Origin: Candidula unifasciata
Lineage: Eukaryota > Mollusca > Gastropoda > Stylommatophora > Geomitridae
Direction of reading: 5' to 3'
NCBI GenBank assembly: GCA_905116865.2
Contig: CAJHNH020002047.1
Span: forward strand, 124,001 to 188,000
DNA: 64,000 nucleotides
In this document: positions 33,415 to 45,947 of the stretch, one piece after another
Layout: the number at the start of each line of letters is the position of its first letter
Position numbering within the stretch: the first letter of the stretch is position 1
Program-made: the position numbers and the translations under genes
Notes under the pieces: model-generated
What the model saw: the letters and a program-made list of their open reading frames with translations, nothing else
What the model was told of the DNA's origin: nothing
Databases searched by the model: none

Positions 33415-33640
33415 GCAGCTCTTGAGTTACACAATTGTATGTACTGCAAACATTGACATCTGCCTTTCTCCCTCCTGGCGTTAGTTTCATCTGCAGCTAA
33501 ACCAAGCCACAAACACTGACTCATCAAGCGCAGCTCTTGAGTTACACAATTGTATGTACTGCAAACATTGACAACTGCCTTTTTCCTTCCTGGCGTTAGT
33601 TTCATCTGCAGCTGACTTTGCACTCATTGGGACACTGATA
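33415..33640. repeat. 115-bp tandem duplication
   Basis: GCAGCTCTTGAGTTACACAA starts at 33415 and again at 33530, with near-identical sequence through GGCGTTAGTTTCATCTGCAG. It includes one unit of the 32-bp satellite between copies. Confidence 0.9.
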
Positions 33641-35389
33641 TGCTCACAGTATCAACCATTCAGATAGCAATGACAAGCTACTGAATGTTTAGTAAAACCA
33701 CAAGCCAAAAGATGCTGAGATAGCTTCGGCTGTAAAGGATAAGCAATGACACATTTCCTCCCTCCACTCAGACAAAACATCTCAAACTGAACACACCCTG
33801 AGTACAGAGCATAGGCTTCCTCCTGGAAGATGCGGAGGAAAGCATGCAAGGGCCCCCTCTACTTGAGCCGAGCATCTATCGCCTGTTCTAATATCTGTAA
33901 TCTGGCTTCTATTGTATCAATGGGAAATGTTCCTGAAAATGACACCAGAATTTCCATGCTGATTTCATGTCTGTTTACTCTTCACTAAGAGTACATACTA
34001 GTAGCCATAAACACAGAACCGCTGCGTGAAAGTATCCTTAGCCTGGTTTGGCGACATCAGCAGCATGGCCCATCAGCTGGAGCTGGTCTTGGTCTATCCC
34101 CTCCCCTCTAAAACCTAAACATTAAAAGGGGAAAAAAAAAAAATACAATTCTAGCAACAATATCTGAGTTCATCTGGGTAAAGATGTGACATCATAGCAT
34201 TCAAGACAAGCCCACACTAGCTCCATCCCCCTCCTCAACAGACAGCCAAGAGTTTTCCATATTGATAGTATCAGTTATCTGGTTAACTACAGTCTTGCCT
34301 TTCCTCTAGTCTTTAGTGGTGTCCACAGCTTGCAGACACTTCCTGCTGCATCAGTCTCTCCAGTTCGAGTTTTCATTATGTCCCTTTTACTTTTTATCAT
34401 GTCACACGGGCAAGACATACCTCTGCCTCTTGTAGTTACATTACCCCCCCCCCCCCAGTGGGGCTAGTCCAGGCAAATATCCATTATTTGTTCACTGTGT
34501 TCTCTTCATGTGTCTACAAAACCACATCTTTGCCACTTCCCAAACATGCCTGCATGATCGAGGCAAACATCCATTATCTTTTTACTGTATTCTCTTCATG
34601 TGTCTACAAAACCTGCCACTTCCCAATAATTTCTCACTAATCAACTGACATAGGAGGGACAATCTACCTACCACATGATGGAGGCCAGCTCACTGTACGT
34701 CTAGCAGAGACAGGGAAGAGACAATCTACATGCCACACTAAGTCATGACGGATGCCAAGTCACTGTACAAGAAAGGCCTCCATTCGTGCATTGTCTGGCT
34801 GTTGTCTGTGCTGGTTTGGAAACCTCTTTTTCTGGCACTGGTGTGGTAAACTGGTAAGCTTCACTCCTGGAAACAAAATAACAACAACCAGTTATGTCAA
34901 GGATCAAAACAAGCAGACACAGTGTAAAAGTGTTACATAGAACTTGTGCTGTTGTATAAGGTATTACAATCTCTTAGATAAACAACCCCAAAACGAAACC
35001 ATTGCAAATGTTTTGGTTTCGAACCAGTTACAAATTTATTTTTTAGTTTGTGATTCTAGCTGTTCAGAAGTGAAAACATGCCTTGTAGTCATTCAGAAGA
35101 GGTCACTCTACCAAATGACACCTAACTTACATAGCTATTTTTGTTCGGCGAAATAAATTTCACTGTTTGCTTTACGGTAAGTAAATATCTTTAATATCTC
35201 TTTTTTCTTTTTAAGGTAAACGTAAATACACTACATTGATATTTTTGGATTCTGTGTCCATTTTTACACAAAGTTAGGCAGTTTAGCTGGAATCTGTACA
35301 GGACCAAGTTGAAAGTTTGAATTTGTTCCCAGTCATGTCTAGAGAATTTTCAAAATGGCTGCCGCGCGGCCTAAATAATCTCGAAAGGC
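33641..35389. other. No gene; one short duplication
   Basis: 34475-34630 holds a two-copy repeat of about 90 bp (TCTCTTCATGTGTCTACAAA). There is a C run at 34445-34456. No ORF shows family features. Confidence 0.6.
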
Positions 35390-36112
35390 ATGTGTCAAAA
35401 GAAGTGAAAAGTATATTCCAAAGAGGGTAGGAGCAAGTACACACCCCTGCTTCACTCCATTTTTGATTAAAAACTCCTCCAATGTTAAATCATCAAAGTT
35501 GATTGTACCCTTTCATACCTGTGTGGAACGACTCAATAATTCTCAGTAGAGTAGGTGGACACCCAATCTTTTTCAGTGCATTGAACAAACCTTTTTGACT
35601 AACCAAATTAAAAGCCTTGGTAAGATAAATAAAAGCAACATACAGTGGTTGATTTTGTTTGCAGCATTTTGCTGCAACTGTCGTAATGAAAATATCATAT
35701 GAGTGGTAGATCGGTTCCCACGAAAGTCACACTCAAACTGAGTAAACGCGATCCCCCAGGATCTGGAGACTTCGCAGAACAATTCTCTTGAGCACTTTTC
35801 CAACAGTACACAGCAGTGATATTCCCCTGTAGTTATTGCAGTCATTCCAATCACCCTTGTTCTTGTACATAGTTCTGATGTTTGCATCTTTGAAATCTTG
35901 CGGAGGAAAGTCTCACTTTTGCCAGCGGAGTGTTATTAGCTAATGGATATATGGGGTTAGAACATCTTTCCCACTCATGATGATTTCAATAGGAATTCCA
36001 TCTCTGCCTGCGGCTTTCCCTGAAACCAATTCATCAAAAGCATTCCCAACTTCAACATCTGTTGGAAATGTCTCCGGATAGTCAAGAGTGACTATCTCAT
36101 CTCAGAATTAAC
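35390..36112 (-). mobile_element. Non-LTR retrotransposon reverse transcriptase fragment
   Basis: Minus-strand reading across frames gives consecutive polymerase blocks: VSGKAAGRDGIPIEII, then TMYKNKGDWNDCNNYRGISL, then LYVAFIYLTKAFNLVSQKGL, then GVKQGCVLAPTLFGIYFSLL. The catalytic F/YADD box would come next but the fragment stops near 35390. Frame changes near 35700 and 35900 make it dead. It is a different family from the RTE-like copies at 2057 and 20640. Confidence 0.9.
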
Positions 36113-36223
36113 ATACAGGCTTCGTTGATGTACCACTGAACTTTGTTTTTTAACCTCTATCCAGCTGTCATGGTTTAAAAGCAAAAAACCTAATATACAA
36201 ATTTTGACTAAAATTCCTAGTTG
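36113..36223. other. Flank of fold-back element
   Basis: No feature except the left target duplication CCTAGTTG at 36216-36223. Confidence 0.6.
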
Positions 36224-36646
36224 GGCTATCCCCCGAATAACGGGCACAAAAGATGGCAGCCGCAAAAACATCCTAACAGAGCCTCAGTTACTTGTCAATT
36301 GCGCACTTCCGGCGACTTGATTTGCGGTTTTCCAGTGACTACTGCCACCGCCAAGAGTTCAGCTAAACTAGATGGCTAGGACTCCCGAGCAGCAGCTTCC
36401 GCATCTCCTGCAGCTTTGCATGTGAGTCCTAGCAATCTGAGTCTGAGCGGCGTGGGGGACTCATGGCGGTGGCGGTTGTCGCCGGAAAACCGCAAATTAA
36501 GTCACCGCAAGTGCGCAAATGACACATAATCCTAGTTTTGACGGGATGTGCTTGTGACCGCAAGTGCGCAAATGACACGTGACTGAGGCTCTGTTAGGAT
36601 ATTTTTGCGACCACCATCTTTTGTGCCCATTATTCGGAGGATAGCC
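36224..36646. mobile_element. Fold-back element (MITE), 423 bp, 8-bp target duplication
   Basis: The ends GGCTATCCCCCGAATAA and TTATTCGGAGGATAGCC are inverted. The target duplication CCTAGTTG is perfect (36216-36223, 36647-36654). The interior shares TCCTAACAGAGCCTCAGT, the GCxACTTCCGGCGACTT segment and the CTAAACTAGATGGCT arm with 1244-1646. A small internal duplication of GTGACCGCAAGTGCGCAAAT lies at the right. Confidence 0.92.
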
Positions 36647-37892
36647 CCTAGTTGCCTGCATGTGAAACATGGATAACCGGCAGTCAGGCTGGGATACATC
36701 TGAGGACAGTTAAAATTAAAAATGTTGTTTTCAAAGCAAATACAACAGACAGAAAAAAATAGTATGACAGCAGACCTTGAAAAAACAAAACAGCTGACTC
36801 ACTGATACAGATGAGAGTATGATGAGAGAAACTGAACAATACAAATATGCTGCAGGCAGGGCAGGAGAAACAGCATACAATGGGTTAACTGTATGGGGTG
36901 GAAACAGCAACTCATTAATGAGTAATGAGCTGATCTAACTGAGGTTAATTAATAATGGTCAGCTGCGGCACTTTAGAAGCTAAATAAATGGTGGCCTGCT
37001 AAAAAAGAAAACACTATCAGTGTCAACATGATCAGGGCACACTCAACTGCATATCCTCAGCAAACATTCATATTGTATTAATCGGTACTCATAGAAAAAA
37101 GTAGAAAGATAGACGGACACACAATATAACATAACAATCAAAAGCTATAGTTACCGTGTCGAGAATCCAAAACTGTTGTGAGACCAGCCATGGCCATCTC
37201 AGAGCAGCAGACGGTGACGGAAGAATCAAGAGCAGACTTAGGGACCTGGGGGATCTGTCACCTGACCGTCGAAGCCAGGGGCCAGTAGAATGCCAGCGTG
37301 CATTTTGTAAGGCCAAGTTGGATTAGTTTGGATTCTACCGCCTGTCTCGGTGAGAGGAAGCTTGAAGTTGCCGGTTGGAGCTACAGAGTCCGTGCTTTGT
37401 CCCACACTCTTGCAGCTGACTAGCCGTATTGCGGAGATAGACCTAGACCTTTGCTACCCGGTGCAATTGTCATCTCGACTTTATTAATAATGGATTCATC
37501 TGCCCCGGTCTGTGTGCGGTATCGTGGAGTTCCAAGATAACGGAATAGTAGTTTAGTACCTCGTAGTGAGTGGCAGCCATATCTTAACTGATAGTCCAGA
37601 GTCGTATTTGGTTTCCATCTCTTTACCTAGCTTATGTATGGCTCTACAGATAGTCCAGGATCCTATTTGACTCCCATCTCTTTTTTGGTGGAAGGTTCAA
37701 ATTAGACAACTGTGGCCGAGTTTCTTTCAGGCAGACCGAGATGAGAGCGACGTTCTGAAAAGGACCTGCTACAAGATACCCTGAGTGTATACCAAGCATC
37801 ATTTCAGCAGCATTGCAGGAACTCCCGTGGATATACAGTCCATGATATGTAGGAGTACGAAGAAAAGAAACAGCAGATTTTATGGCTACAAA
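36647..37892. other. No recognised feature
   Basis: Moderately GC sequence at 37100-37500 includes a 75-codon minus ORF without motifs. TAGTCCAGxxTCxTATTTG occurs twice (37590 and 37655). Confidence 0.5.
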
Positions 37893-37985
37893 AGAGTCAA
37901 GGTCATTTTTGAAAAACCTCCAGCTCCCTCAGGACCCGAACCCATGTCGAGCTACTAGCCGCTACACCACAGCGGCTGCCCAAGA
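37893..37985 (-). mobile_element. SINE head fragment
   Basis: On the minus strand there is a perfect A box TGGTGTAGCGG and a B box GGTTCGGGTCC (one mismatch), with AGTCAAGGTCATTTTTGAAA beyond, as in the SINE at 21607. The body is missing. Confidence 0.75.
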
Positions 37986-38159
37986 ACCCAGATTTAATCT
38001 TCAGTAAAACAGAGAGGTGTCACGAGAATCCAGATATGAACTTAAATTTTTTTTTAAGGTGAGATGAGAATCTGGATATTGTCTGTATTAAAACAAAATA
38101 CGTCTGTAGACTTGAATAACGAAATATTTGAGAGTATGTCGGTGAGATCTTTGATAAAA

Positions 38160-38655
38160 TGATTCTTCTTCTGCCGTCTATCTCCCAATAGAGCACAAGC
38201 CCTCAGCCAACTCCCAGTGCCAAGGTATTCTAGTCATACTGTTCTCAGGTTTTTTCTATGCAGCCGTGGGTCCCAGTGCCAAGGTATTCTAGTCATACTG
38301 TTCTCAGGTTTTTTCTATGCAGCCGTGGGTCCCAGTGCCAAGGTATTCTAGTCATACTGTTCTCAGGTTTTTTCTATGCAGCCGTGGGTCCCAGTGCCAA
38401 GGTATTCTAGTCATACTGTTCTCAGGTTTTTTCAACGTGTGTCCTGTCCAACGCCAGCGTATTTTCTTCACCTCTTGACCTACCGGAACTTGTTTTGTTC
38501 TCTCCCCGTGCACAGTGATTCTATCGTGCCATTTAATTCCCTCTATTATGCATAGGCACCAGTTCATAAAAATACAGGTTTTTTTTTTTTTTTTTTGTAA
38601 CTGTTTTAGTTGTTCTCCACATTTTCCCTCCATCCAGCAGATTTGTTTTAACATC
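38160..38655 (-). mobile_element. Non-LTR retrotransposon C-terminal fragment
   Basis: The minus strand reads IKWHDRITVHGERTKQVPVG, then KIRWRWTGHTLKKPENSMTR, then WDPRLHRKN. This matches the widespread W.DxIxN.....TxQxP pattern and the KWRWIGHTLRK pattern after the polymerase domain of many LINE ORFs. A 59-bp internal unit has been amplified four times (next entry), cutting off the end. Confidence 0.8.
38218..38440. repeat. 59-bp tandem repeat, 4 units
   Basis: Units begin AAGGTATTCTAGTCATACTG at 38222, 38281, 38340 and 38399, and are almost identical. The unit is a piece of the LINE C-terminal region around it. Confidence 0.97.
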
Positions 38656-41039
38656 AGAATTAAAAATTGTAAGTATAATATTAGTTTTAATTTCTGTTGA
38701 CCTCCACAAATTTTCTAGTACTATAAAAGCTCCTTTTCCCTTTTGTATTCGTATCTTTATATCTCTGTCAGTTCCCGAAACTCCTCGCTAGTCATTCGTG
38801 ATTCTAACCTCGCCTATAACTTAAATACAGTATTTCAACAACTCTCTAACGAATGTATGTTCACATCATAAAATGAACTAGAACACCCATAGAATTCACT
38901 TCTAAATTGAAATGCCGGTATATTACATATACTTTGCTTTGAGTACACCGTAAATACAGATCCCGGATGAAATGCTTCAGGCCAGTAGTACAACCAGCCT
39001 GTTATGGTGTATTCGTTATCGCCAGCACGGACAATGGCAATATTATTATGTCGATTACTCGTTGACTATTACATTTTGAATTGCAAGAAATCTATTAACA
39101 GACGAAAACTATAATTAACTGGCCAAGTAAACAAGGTTTCAACAAAGACCGTTAAAAAAAATAAAAAATCAACAGGAGGCTGCTAAACCAGGATGCCAAA
39201 CTGTCAGTGGTTTGGTGGCCACATTATTAATGTACGTTGTCACTTGGGCAGCATAATGTTGATATAATCCCACAATGAACTAGAAAAAAAAAGCATGTGC
39301 TCAGAAAATACACAAACTACAGAAAATCTTTTTTCCCCTCTGGGCTGCTTCCTGAAGGTCTAACTGCAGCTTAGAGTCGTATCCTGGATGGAAAAAAAAA
39401 AAAAAAACCCAGATACCCTTTTTTTCCCAGCCACCTAAGAAGTTGTAATTAGGGTACACATTACTTTTCAGGCGTACATTGTTGCCACTTGAAAGTAAAT
39501 ATGTGGTTTAGGAGTCTGCTTGTAAATGACGGTTTCTGAATGGATGAATTATTGCAGTTTACCTGTGGCTTTTCTAGCCTAGAGTGTGGTATAATTTTCA
39601 CATTTTGCACATGAGTTGAGTATTATAGTATATGCATACTTTATTAAATAACTAGCTGTACCCAACGACGCGTTGCTGTGGCCCAAAATGGTGAAAAAGA
39701 AAAGAAAGAAAATAGCTCTCAGCTAACAGTGTCTGTCATATCCCCCCCCTCCCCCTCCTCCATCGACCCAGTCATATCTCCCTCCCTGAAGGATTGAAAA
39801 ATTTTCCCTGGCGACATTACAAAAAAAAAATAGTTAAGAAAAAAGAAATTTAAAACAATGTTTTAAGCTCTCTCAGTTAATATTGTCTGGCATCAACCCC
39901 CCCCCCCCCCTTTTCCCCCAACTAATCATATCCTCCTCTCCGAAGGATGGGAAAGTCATCATCTGACGAAATATTGTAACTAAACTGAGCTTTGCATCTG
40001 TGTCCACCCAGACTGAAATGGGTAGCATTAATTTGTACCAGATTACTACTACCACTACCACCACTACCATCACAACAACAATAACAACAAAAACTGTCAC
40101 TACAGTATGTGTATGTCGGTGTAGCTAGAGTTAGCGCCCCATGCTGTCGCTACGGACTGTTTAGTTTAATTTTGCCCCGGACATAGAAAAACAAAACAAA
40201 AAACTAGAGGTTAAAAAGTTAACTATAAGAATTGATAACGGAGAAAACCTGTCATCTCTGGAGATTTTTAACTGACCTTGGGCATCCGTGTCCACCCTGC
40301 CAGCTTGACACCATGTCGACTCGACGTCATTGCACATTCCTATGCGTGCAGCATTCGAGTAGATTTTCCCAGCTGTATGTTTTCTCCTATCTCTGCCTCG
40401 AAGACACGCATATCACACAATCGTGGTAGTTGGATTCCTCCTGTTGCTGTCGGCCAGGTCTCATTCGAGCTGATTTGTTGCTGGTTTCTTCTTCGCTCTC
40501 TTCCTTCTGGTGATAATTTGCGTGTCTTCCTCTTTTGTAAAGAACTGTGCGCCTGTGGATGGAAAACCTTTTTTCTGCACTGTCTTCTACGTCTTAGGTA
40601 GGAGAGATCGGCTGTGCATTGCTTTGCTTTGTGGACTCCTTCAGGGATAGGAACACTTCCTCATGGAAGAGTGCTTGCGTTGGTACTGAAGGATCCCGCC
40701 GTCACTTTGTTTTGCTCTTTTTGGCCCGGTAATCATTTTCTTCGCAGTGTGGGCAGTTCGTCCGCCTGCCTGGCACTGTGATCCAGAGCTCCTGTTTGCC
40801 TCCGGGAAGCTTTGGGTTAATCATGTTCACGTAATGAGGAGTCGGTTTGGTCTCCCTCACTAGAGTGTTTCACCTATCCTTTGAGTTCCTGGCTTGGTAC
40901 ACCTCTGGGTTGTTGTTGCCAGTTTTTCTATCCCAGCGGCTAACATCTTGGCCACACTTTCTAGTTTTCAAGAATGTTAGCCGAATAAACACACTAAATT
41001 TTATTCTCAAAATTCACTTCATCGCCTCTCTAGAGATGT
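38656..41039. other. No gene recognised
   Basis: Contains homopolymers (A run near 39390, C run at 39898-39911) and a (CTA/CCA)n-like tract at 40045-40085. A paired GCTCTCxGxTAAxxxTGTCTG phrase recurs at 39715 and 39868. ORFs at 40232-40601 and 40847-41062 lack motifs. Confidence 0.5.
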
Positions 41040-41280
41040 ACCGAGTATTATATTCAGACTAAAGACAGGGCACATCAGACTGCGTCAACATATGTTTAAA
41101 CTTTTCGGTGTAGGAAGAACGAAGACGTGTTCAAGAGGCATGCTGAGTATGTTCTCCAACACTTGTCAACTGTATGCTGACAACAGAGACACAATCTGGT
41201 CTTTTCCAACCACAATGAAGACAAAACTGTATGGACCGCACGATACTTTCATAAAGGCGATCGACCTTCTCATATAAGTT
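41040..41280 (+). mobile_element. Non-LTR retrotransposon C-terminal fragment
   Basis: The + frame reads LKTGHIRLRQHMFKLFGVGR, then DTIWSFPTTMKTKLYGPHDT, the order of the region after RNase H seen in many animal LINE ORFs (R.GH.RL..HM, then KLxG). The cysteine/histidine motif between is decayed. It is followed by a GAAGAAGAAG tract and the second assembly gap. Confidence 0.7.
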
Positions 41281-41386
41281 TTCTGACAGAAGGATCCAAG
41301 AAGAGGAGGAAGAAGAAGAAGAAGTGGTGGTGACAGGTATTCAGTTCATGCAGACTTTGGTCCTTTCTTTGTCCAAGAGCTCGAGA

Positions 41387-41403
41387 NNNNNNNNNNNNNN
41401 NNN
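41387..41403. other. Assembly gap (17 N)
   Basis: Seventeen undetermined bases; true length unknown. Confidence 1.
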
Positions 41404-42264
41404 GGAAAGAGGGGAATTTCAAAACCCCCATTTTCAAAATGGGGTATCACAACAAACTATCCTAAAAATTTCACTAACGTTCAGTGTTTCCGAGTCAAGG
41501 GCAACAAAAAACACAAACATTGATTTTTTATTAATAATATTATATAAGTAAAAATTGATTAACATCAGTTAAAGCATCAAATAGTTAAGTATAAAAAGTT
41601 TTTTTTTTTTTTTTAAGAAACAGAAGAAAAAAAAACAAAGATGCAATAAAGCCAATCAGTTATAGGCAAATGGCCCCAAATATGAAACAAAGCCAGAATA
41701 AAAAAACACTAAAAAATACGCCCACTGCTGTATCAGTGCCAAACAGGGACAGGGTCTTCAGAAGGCAAAAAAATAGTCCGACAGAAATAAAATTTTTTAC
41801 GTATTATTCGATGTTAAAAAGGGAAAATTTTGACTTGGGAACAATCTATAGAGGGGGGTCGGCACAGAGCCGTAGGGCTGTATCGGCGAAAAACATCAAA
41901 TGGAGAAGGCCCGTTCCAACGATCTCTTCCTGTTCTGATGCTGCGAGGCATTCCAGGAGTGGATGCAAGAAGAAGAGCCTGGTTTGTTTTCTAAACCAGT
42001 GTTCACCAAACTGTTAGCCCCCCCCCCCCCCACCCGCCCCCTTTTTTAAGGACCAAAAAATGCCCCTCCACCTCCCATCCTCTTTTGTCTCATGAAATTA
42101 TCATCATAATGAGCCGTTGATGAAGCATATGGAGTCATCATTCGTCATCCTAAACGGTCTTTTTCCCACCCCATGCATTTGACCAAGCGTCCAATATATT
42201 TATCTCTTCGCGCTGACTCTGTTACACTACTTATTTGAGAAAGGTACAAACAGTTTATCTCTCA

Positions 42265-42335
<71 letters not shown>

Positions 42336-44954
42336 ACTGTTGTCTTGGGTTCGTTCCATCCTTTACACAGCTGCACTGCAACTGTGCTGCTACCGCCCCC
42401 GGGTCAGTCCCAGCGCCCTCCCCCCCCCCCCCCTGGGGAAGGGGAGGGCAGCGCCCACTTTGGAAAACTGTTCTAAACGTGTTTAACTATTTTCAGGTAG
42501 CAGTTGTAGCTTCCTTACCTGCAGTTTCTGTATCCACGATTTGTTACTGGGAGTGTCAAGTGTTTATGTCCCACTGTTTTGTTTGATCTTATTAATTAGG
42601 GCATTGTCCTCCCGCCCACCCCCTCTCAGCGCATTAACAATTAATCGGTTTGTGGTAAAGCCGGTCAGAGACGAACTGCAAAATGTGAACGTTGTGGTAT
42701 TGCAAGATCAGCTAGTACCCGGTGCGGAAACTCTCATGTCTCCACGGATGCTGATATATGTTGAAGGGCAGCAAGGGACGTGTCCAGATTGCGCTGTGAC
42801 GGTAACCTAACTAGTGCCCTTGTGAGATGGCCAGCTGTGATCGCTTTCTCGATACGGAACATTGGTGATGATGCCCATCTGGTTAGAGTTGTCTCCAACC
42901 GTCCCTTATATTCAGACAACACAGTGACGCCCTCGACAACATTCTCAAACACAACCAGCGCTAATTAAAAGATAACAGACCCCTTTTTTGCAACAGAACA
43001 ACAACTACAAGACAGCTGACATCGCGGGCACAGGTACACGTTAAAGTTGTTGAGGTTCAGCCCCGATGTATGTGGGTTTAGTTCAGCCAGCGACCTTGTA
43101 TTATTGTGTAGTGTGCCGTGTGTGTCCCGAGAGACCGTCCCTGCTCCGGATGGGCCACGCACTATCTCAGCAGTAATGCCAGTAATGGCCAGCAAATATC
43201 ACACAACCGTTCTCTGATATATGTGGACCATAGAACTGCTTGCGCTGGCGAAGCGCCCTCAAAGTACGGACGTTCGTCCCTGTATATAAGCACAGAAACC
43301 AGACATTGTGGCTGTGTGTGAACTTTTGGGCCACTGTTTGTAGACATGGACGTATATATATATAAATGTTATGTAGTGACCCTCGTTAAATGTGAATTAC
43401 ATTTCAAGTGTAACTGCACTGATTGAAAGAAAGAGTCTGCACTGACGTCAAATGACAGGATAGGAATTTCATCTAAATTTGAATATATACTTGGCGAAAC
43501 CTTGGAATTGTGTGAATTGGTTGCTGTGCAAAGTTTGCACCTCTACTAAATAGATAATATATTGGTATGGTAGTTTATTCTTTATAAACTATGTGTGTAC
43601 ATTTGTATTACATTTCTCCCAGCATGAAATGCCTTTAGTTTTTGTTATTATTATTTATGTTTTAGGTCAGGCTAAGTTTTCTGCTAGCCAAAATATTGAA
43701 AATATGGATCTCGGCATGGAGCAAAGTCCCAAGCCCCATTATGAAAATATCATTAATACAGTACAACTGGCAAAGATCCATGGGCCACTTGCTAGGGCTC
43801 TCCGGCCTGGCAGTGTGGTAGCCCTGCTCTATGTTAATTCATTGTGACTGAAGATTTTGAACAGCTGTGTTAATTCTGGGCTAATTATTAAACATCCAGT
43901 AACTTCTTTAGTATTCGCCCTGGAAAGCAGAGTAGGCACATTGTTTTATGATCTAGAGCAAGGCTGCAGTATATGCACCTTTTTGCTCAACACATCCAAT
44001 TTCAGGAAACCCCTACTTAACTGCCCTTTATGACATGCTTCACATGGAAGCAATGATAACTAAGTCCACGACAACTAGTTTAGAATTTCAGCAGCTGACA
44101 GCTTTCACTATAACAGAAAAACATTTGTTATGTCTGTCAGCTAAATAAAAATATTGAACATTATTTACTGTACTACACGAAATATCTTCAAAGGACCTCC
44201 CTGAATGAATATGATTCACTGCAATAAGCCTATGACAGTAAAATTCATGATGGGAGTGGATAACTAGAGAACTACCTGGAAGGTTTAAACAGTACATCAC
44301 AAGAACAGGGTTTCCATTTAGCGTATGAGATGTTCATATATCTTAAGACAAAATAATGGCATCCCTGGTCACTTAAAAATCCACAAAGACTATGCAGTTT
44401 ATTTGTTTTCATAGTTTCAGAGTACACTTAACATTTTACGAACTTGACAATCTATAATACAAGTTTATGTAATTAATACATAAGCTTTGCAATACTGAAT
44501 AACCAAACATAACAGATAAGTATAAATATCCAATAACGAAACAAACAAAAGACTATATATCCCAATTGTAACCCAGTTGGGTAGAACATAAAATTGTTTA
44601 AATTACTAAAACCATCGACAGATTGTTTATCATATCAGTGAATGAAGTGTTATCATAGTTAACTTTACAGCAGTGTGTACATTTAGAACACTTAGCAATC
44701 GACACACCTATATCATAGTAATCGCTGTCTTCACCAAATTAAGTTCACATCTGAGCAAACATTTCTGGGTGCTTCTTCTACCAGCCCCAGTAACTTGATA
44801 CAAACTGTTTAATAGTTTTCTTACATTCATTAGTGTTGGTTGATTCTCATAAGGGATTCATACAGATGGTTCAATCTCAAGAGGCAAATGAAGTGCTTGG
44901 GGGTTCTTAGCAAAAGTTAATGGTCAACGTTTGGTGCAGGAGAGCTTAGCATTT
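41404..44954. other. No gene recognised; (CT)n tract
   Basis: 42258-42335 is a (CT)n microsatellite. C runs lie at 42018-42030 and 42420-42433. 42500-43330 has higher GC and several 60-90-codon ORFs on both strands without recognisable domains. The ORF at 43593-43847 contains HGPLARALRPGSVVALLY-like sequence that I cannot assign. A POR 5' leader exon and promoter could lie here but cannot be pinpointed. Confidence 0.5.
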
Positions 44955-45290
44955 GCTACCATAGCATCCATTATGAGAATGGAGGTGGAGGTTTGTCACT
45001 GCAGCTTTTCCCTGAATAGAGAACATGATACACACACACATATTGTGATTGTAACTGACCCGGAAAGCATGGTGCGAAGGATGAGGACAAGCATGCTTTG
45101 CTTCGGAGGACATGGATGAAGAGCATTCTCTGGATCTTTGCTCCGGGAGATGCTGATGTGTTGGAAAATGAACAGGTGAACAGACTGGCTGGCTCTGCAC
45201 AACTTGGTGAAATATTGGTGCTTGAAAAGGCATATGACACTAAGGCCTTACGAGAGCACATGTACAATTTGATTATCACAGTCTGGTGAG
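44955..45290 (+). mobile_element. RNase H fragment of a non-LTR retrotransposon
   Basis: In two + frames: HIVIVTDPESMVRRMRTSML, then after a one-base shift WMKSILWIFAPGDADVLENE followed by QVNRLAGSAQ. This matches the SDS/TDS and PGHAGVxxNExADxLA motifs of RNase H. Key His and Gly positions are changed (GDADVLEN), so it is dead. The same family appears at 58240-58530 inside POR. Confidence 0.8.
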
Positions 45291-45765
45291 AGTGATGCAA
45301 TGAGGAGTGAGGAGGCGGCTCTGGCTGATACTTGACATTCAGAGAAAAAGCCAGACAAACATATAATCAGACTGCTTCTGGCACCGTTGGTATTGGAACT
45401 ACATTGGCTGCTGAAGATGGGAACAGAACACTTATGGGAATGCCCTGAGAGCTATGATGTTGGCTCTTGAATTCACTCAAGTGATTAGGGTTCAAGTAGA
45501 CATCTGAGTGTGCAGCAGACATTCAGCATTCTGGGCTCTTGAGGTTTATTGCTGCAAGTATGTATACACTGATTTGACGTGAACTGATTTGACATGAGAG
45601 CTAAATATTCTAAGCTCAGTGGATTCTCACCATTGATGTGATTGGTTAAATGCTGTTTAGTCTAAACATATTTGGCTCCACCATATTCTCTAAACAATCC
45701 ATTTCTCAACATTTTACATGTTTACACATTTTTTTAAAAAATTGTGTATGTATGTTTTCTTCCAG
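45291..45765. other. Intron upstream of first POR coding exon
   Basis: TTTTCTTCCAG at 45755-45765 looks like a splice acceptor 24 bases before the POR start codon. The sequence to its left is therefore probably an intron in the 5' untranslated region, with its first exon unseen. Confidence 0.6.
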
Positions 45766-45789
45766 GAATAATCTTTTAATGAGCAGACA

Positions 45790-45947
45790 ATGAGCTCCGC
45801 ACCAGACGTAATCATGGGTCAGGCTGAGTCATTAATCTCAATGACAGACTTGTTTGTCCTGTCCCTGGCCGGAGGGTTCGCAATGTACTGGTTTGTGTTT
45901 CGCAACAAAAAACAGGAGACACCAAATTTCAAGAAACTCACTGTTGC
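45790..45947 (+). CDS. POR: POR coding exon 1: membrane anchor
   Basis: Codes MSSAPDVIMG onward, 52 codons plus two bases. The hydrophobic stretch MTDLFVLSLAGGFAMYWFVF (about residues 18-37) is the ER anchor, followed by basic RNKK that faces the cytosol. The start is chosen because it opens right after a splice acceptor and fits the family's short N-terminus. The donor is GTAAGT. Confidence 0.95.

Noticed and set aside
42235..42486. Ser/Leu-rich ORF
   Set aside because: Mostly (CT)n microsatellite translation.
43593..43847. 84-codon ORF with HGPLARALRPGSVVALLY
   Set aside because: It looks protein-like and follows a TTTTAG, but I cannot tie it to a family or to neighbouring exons.
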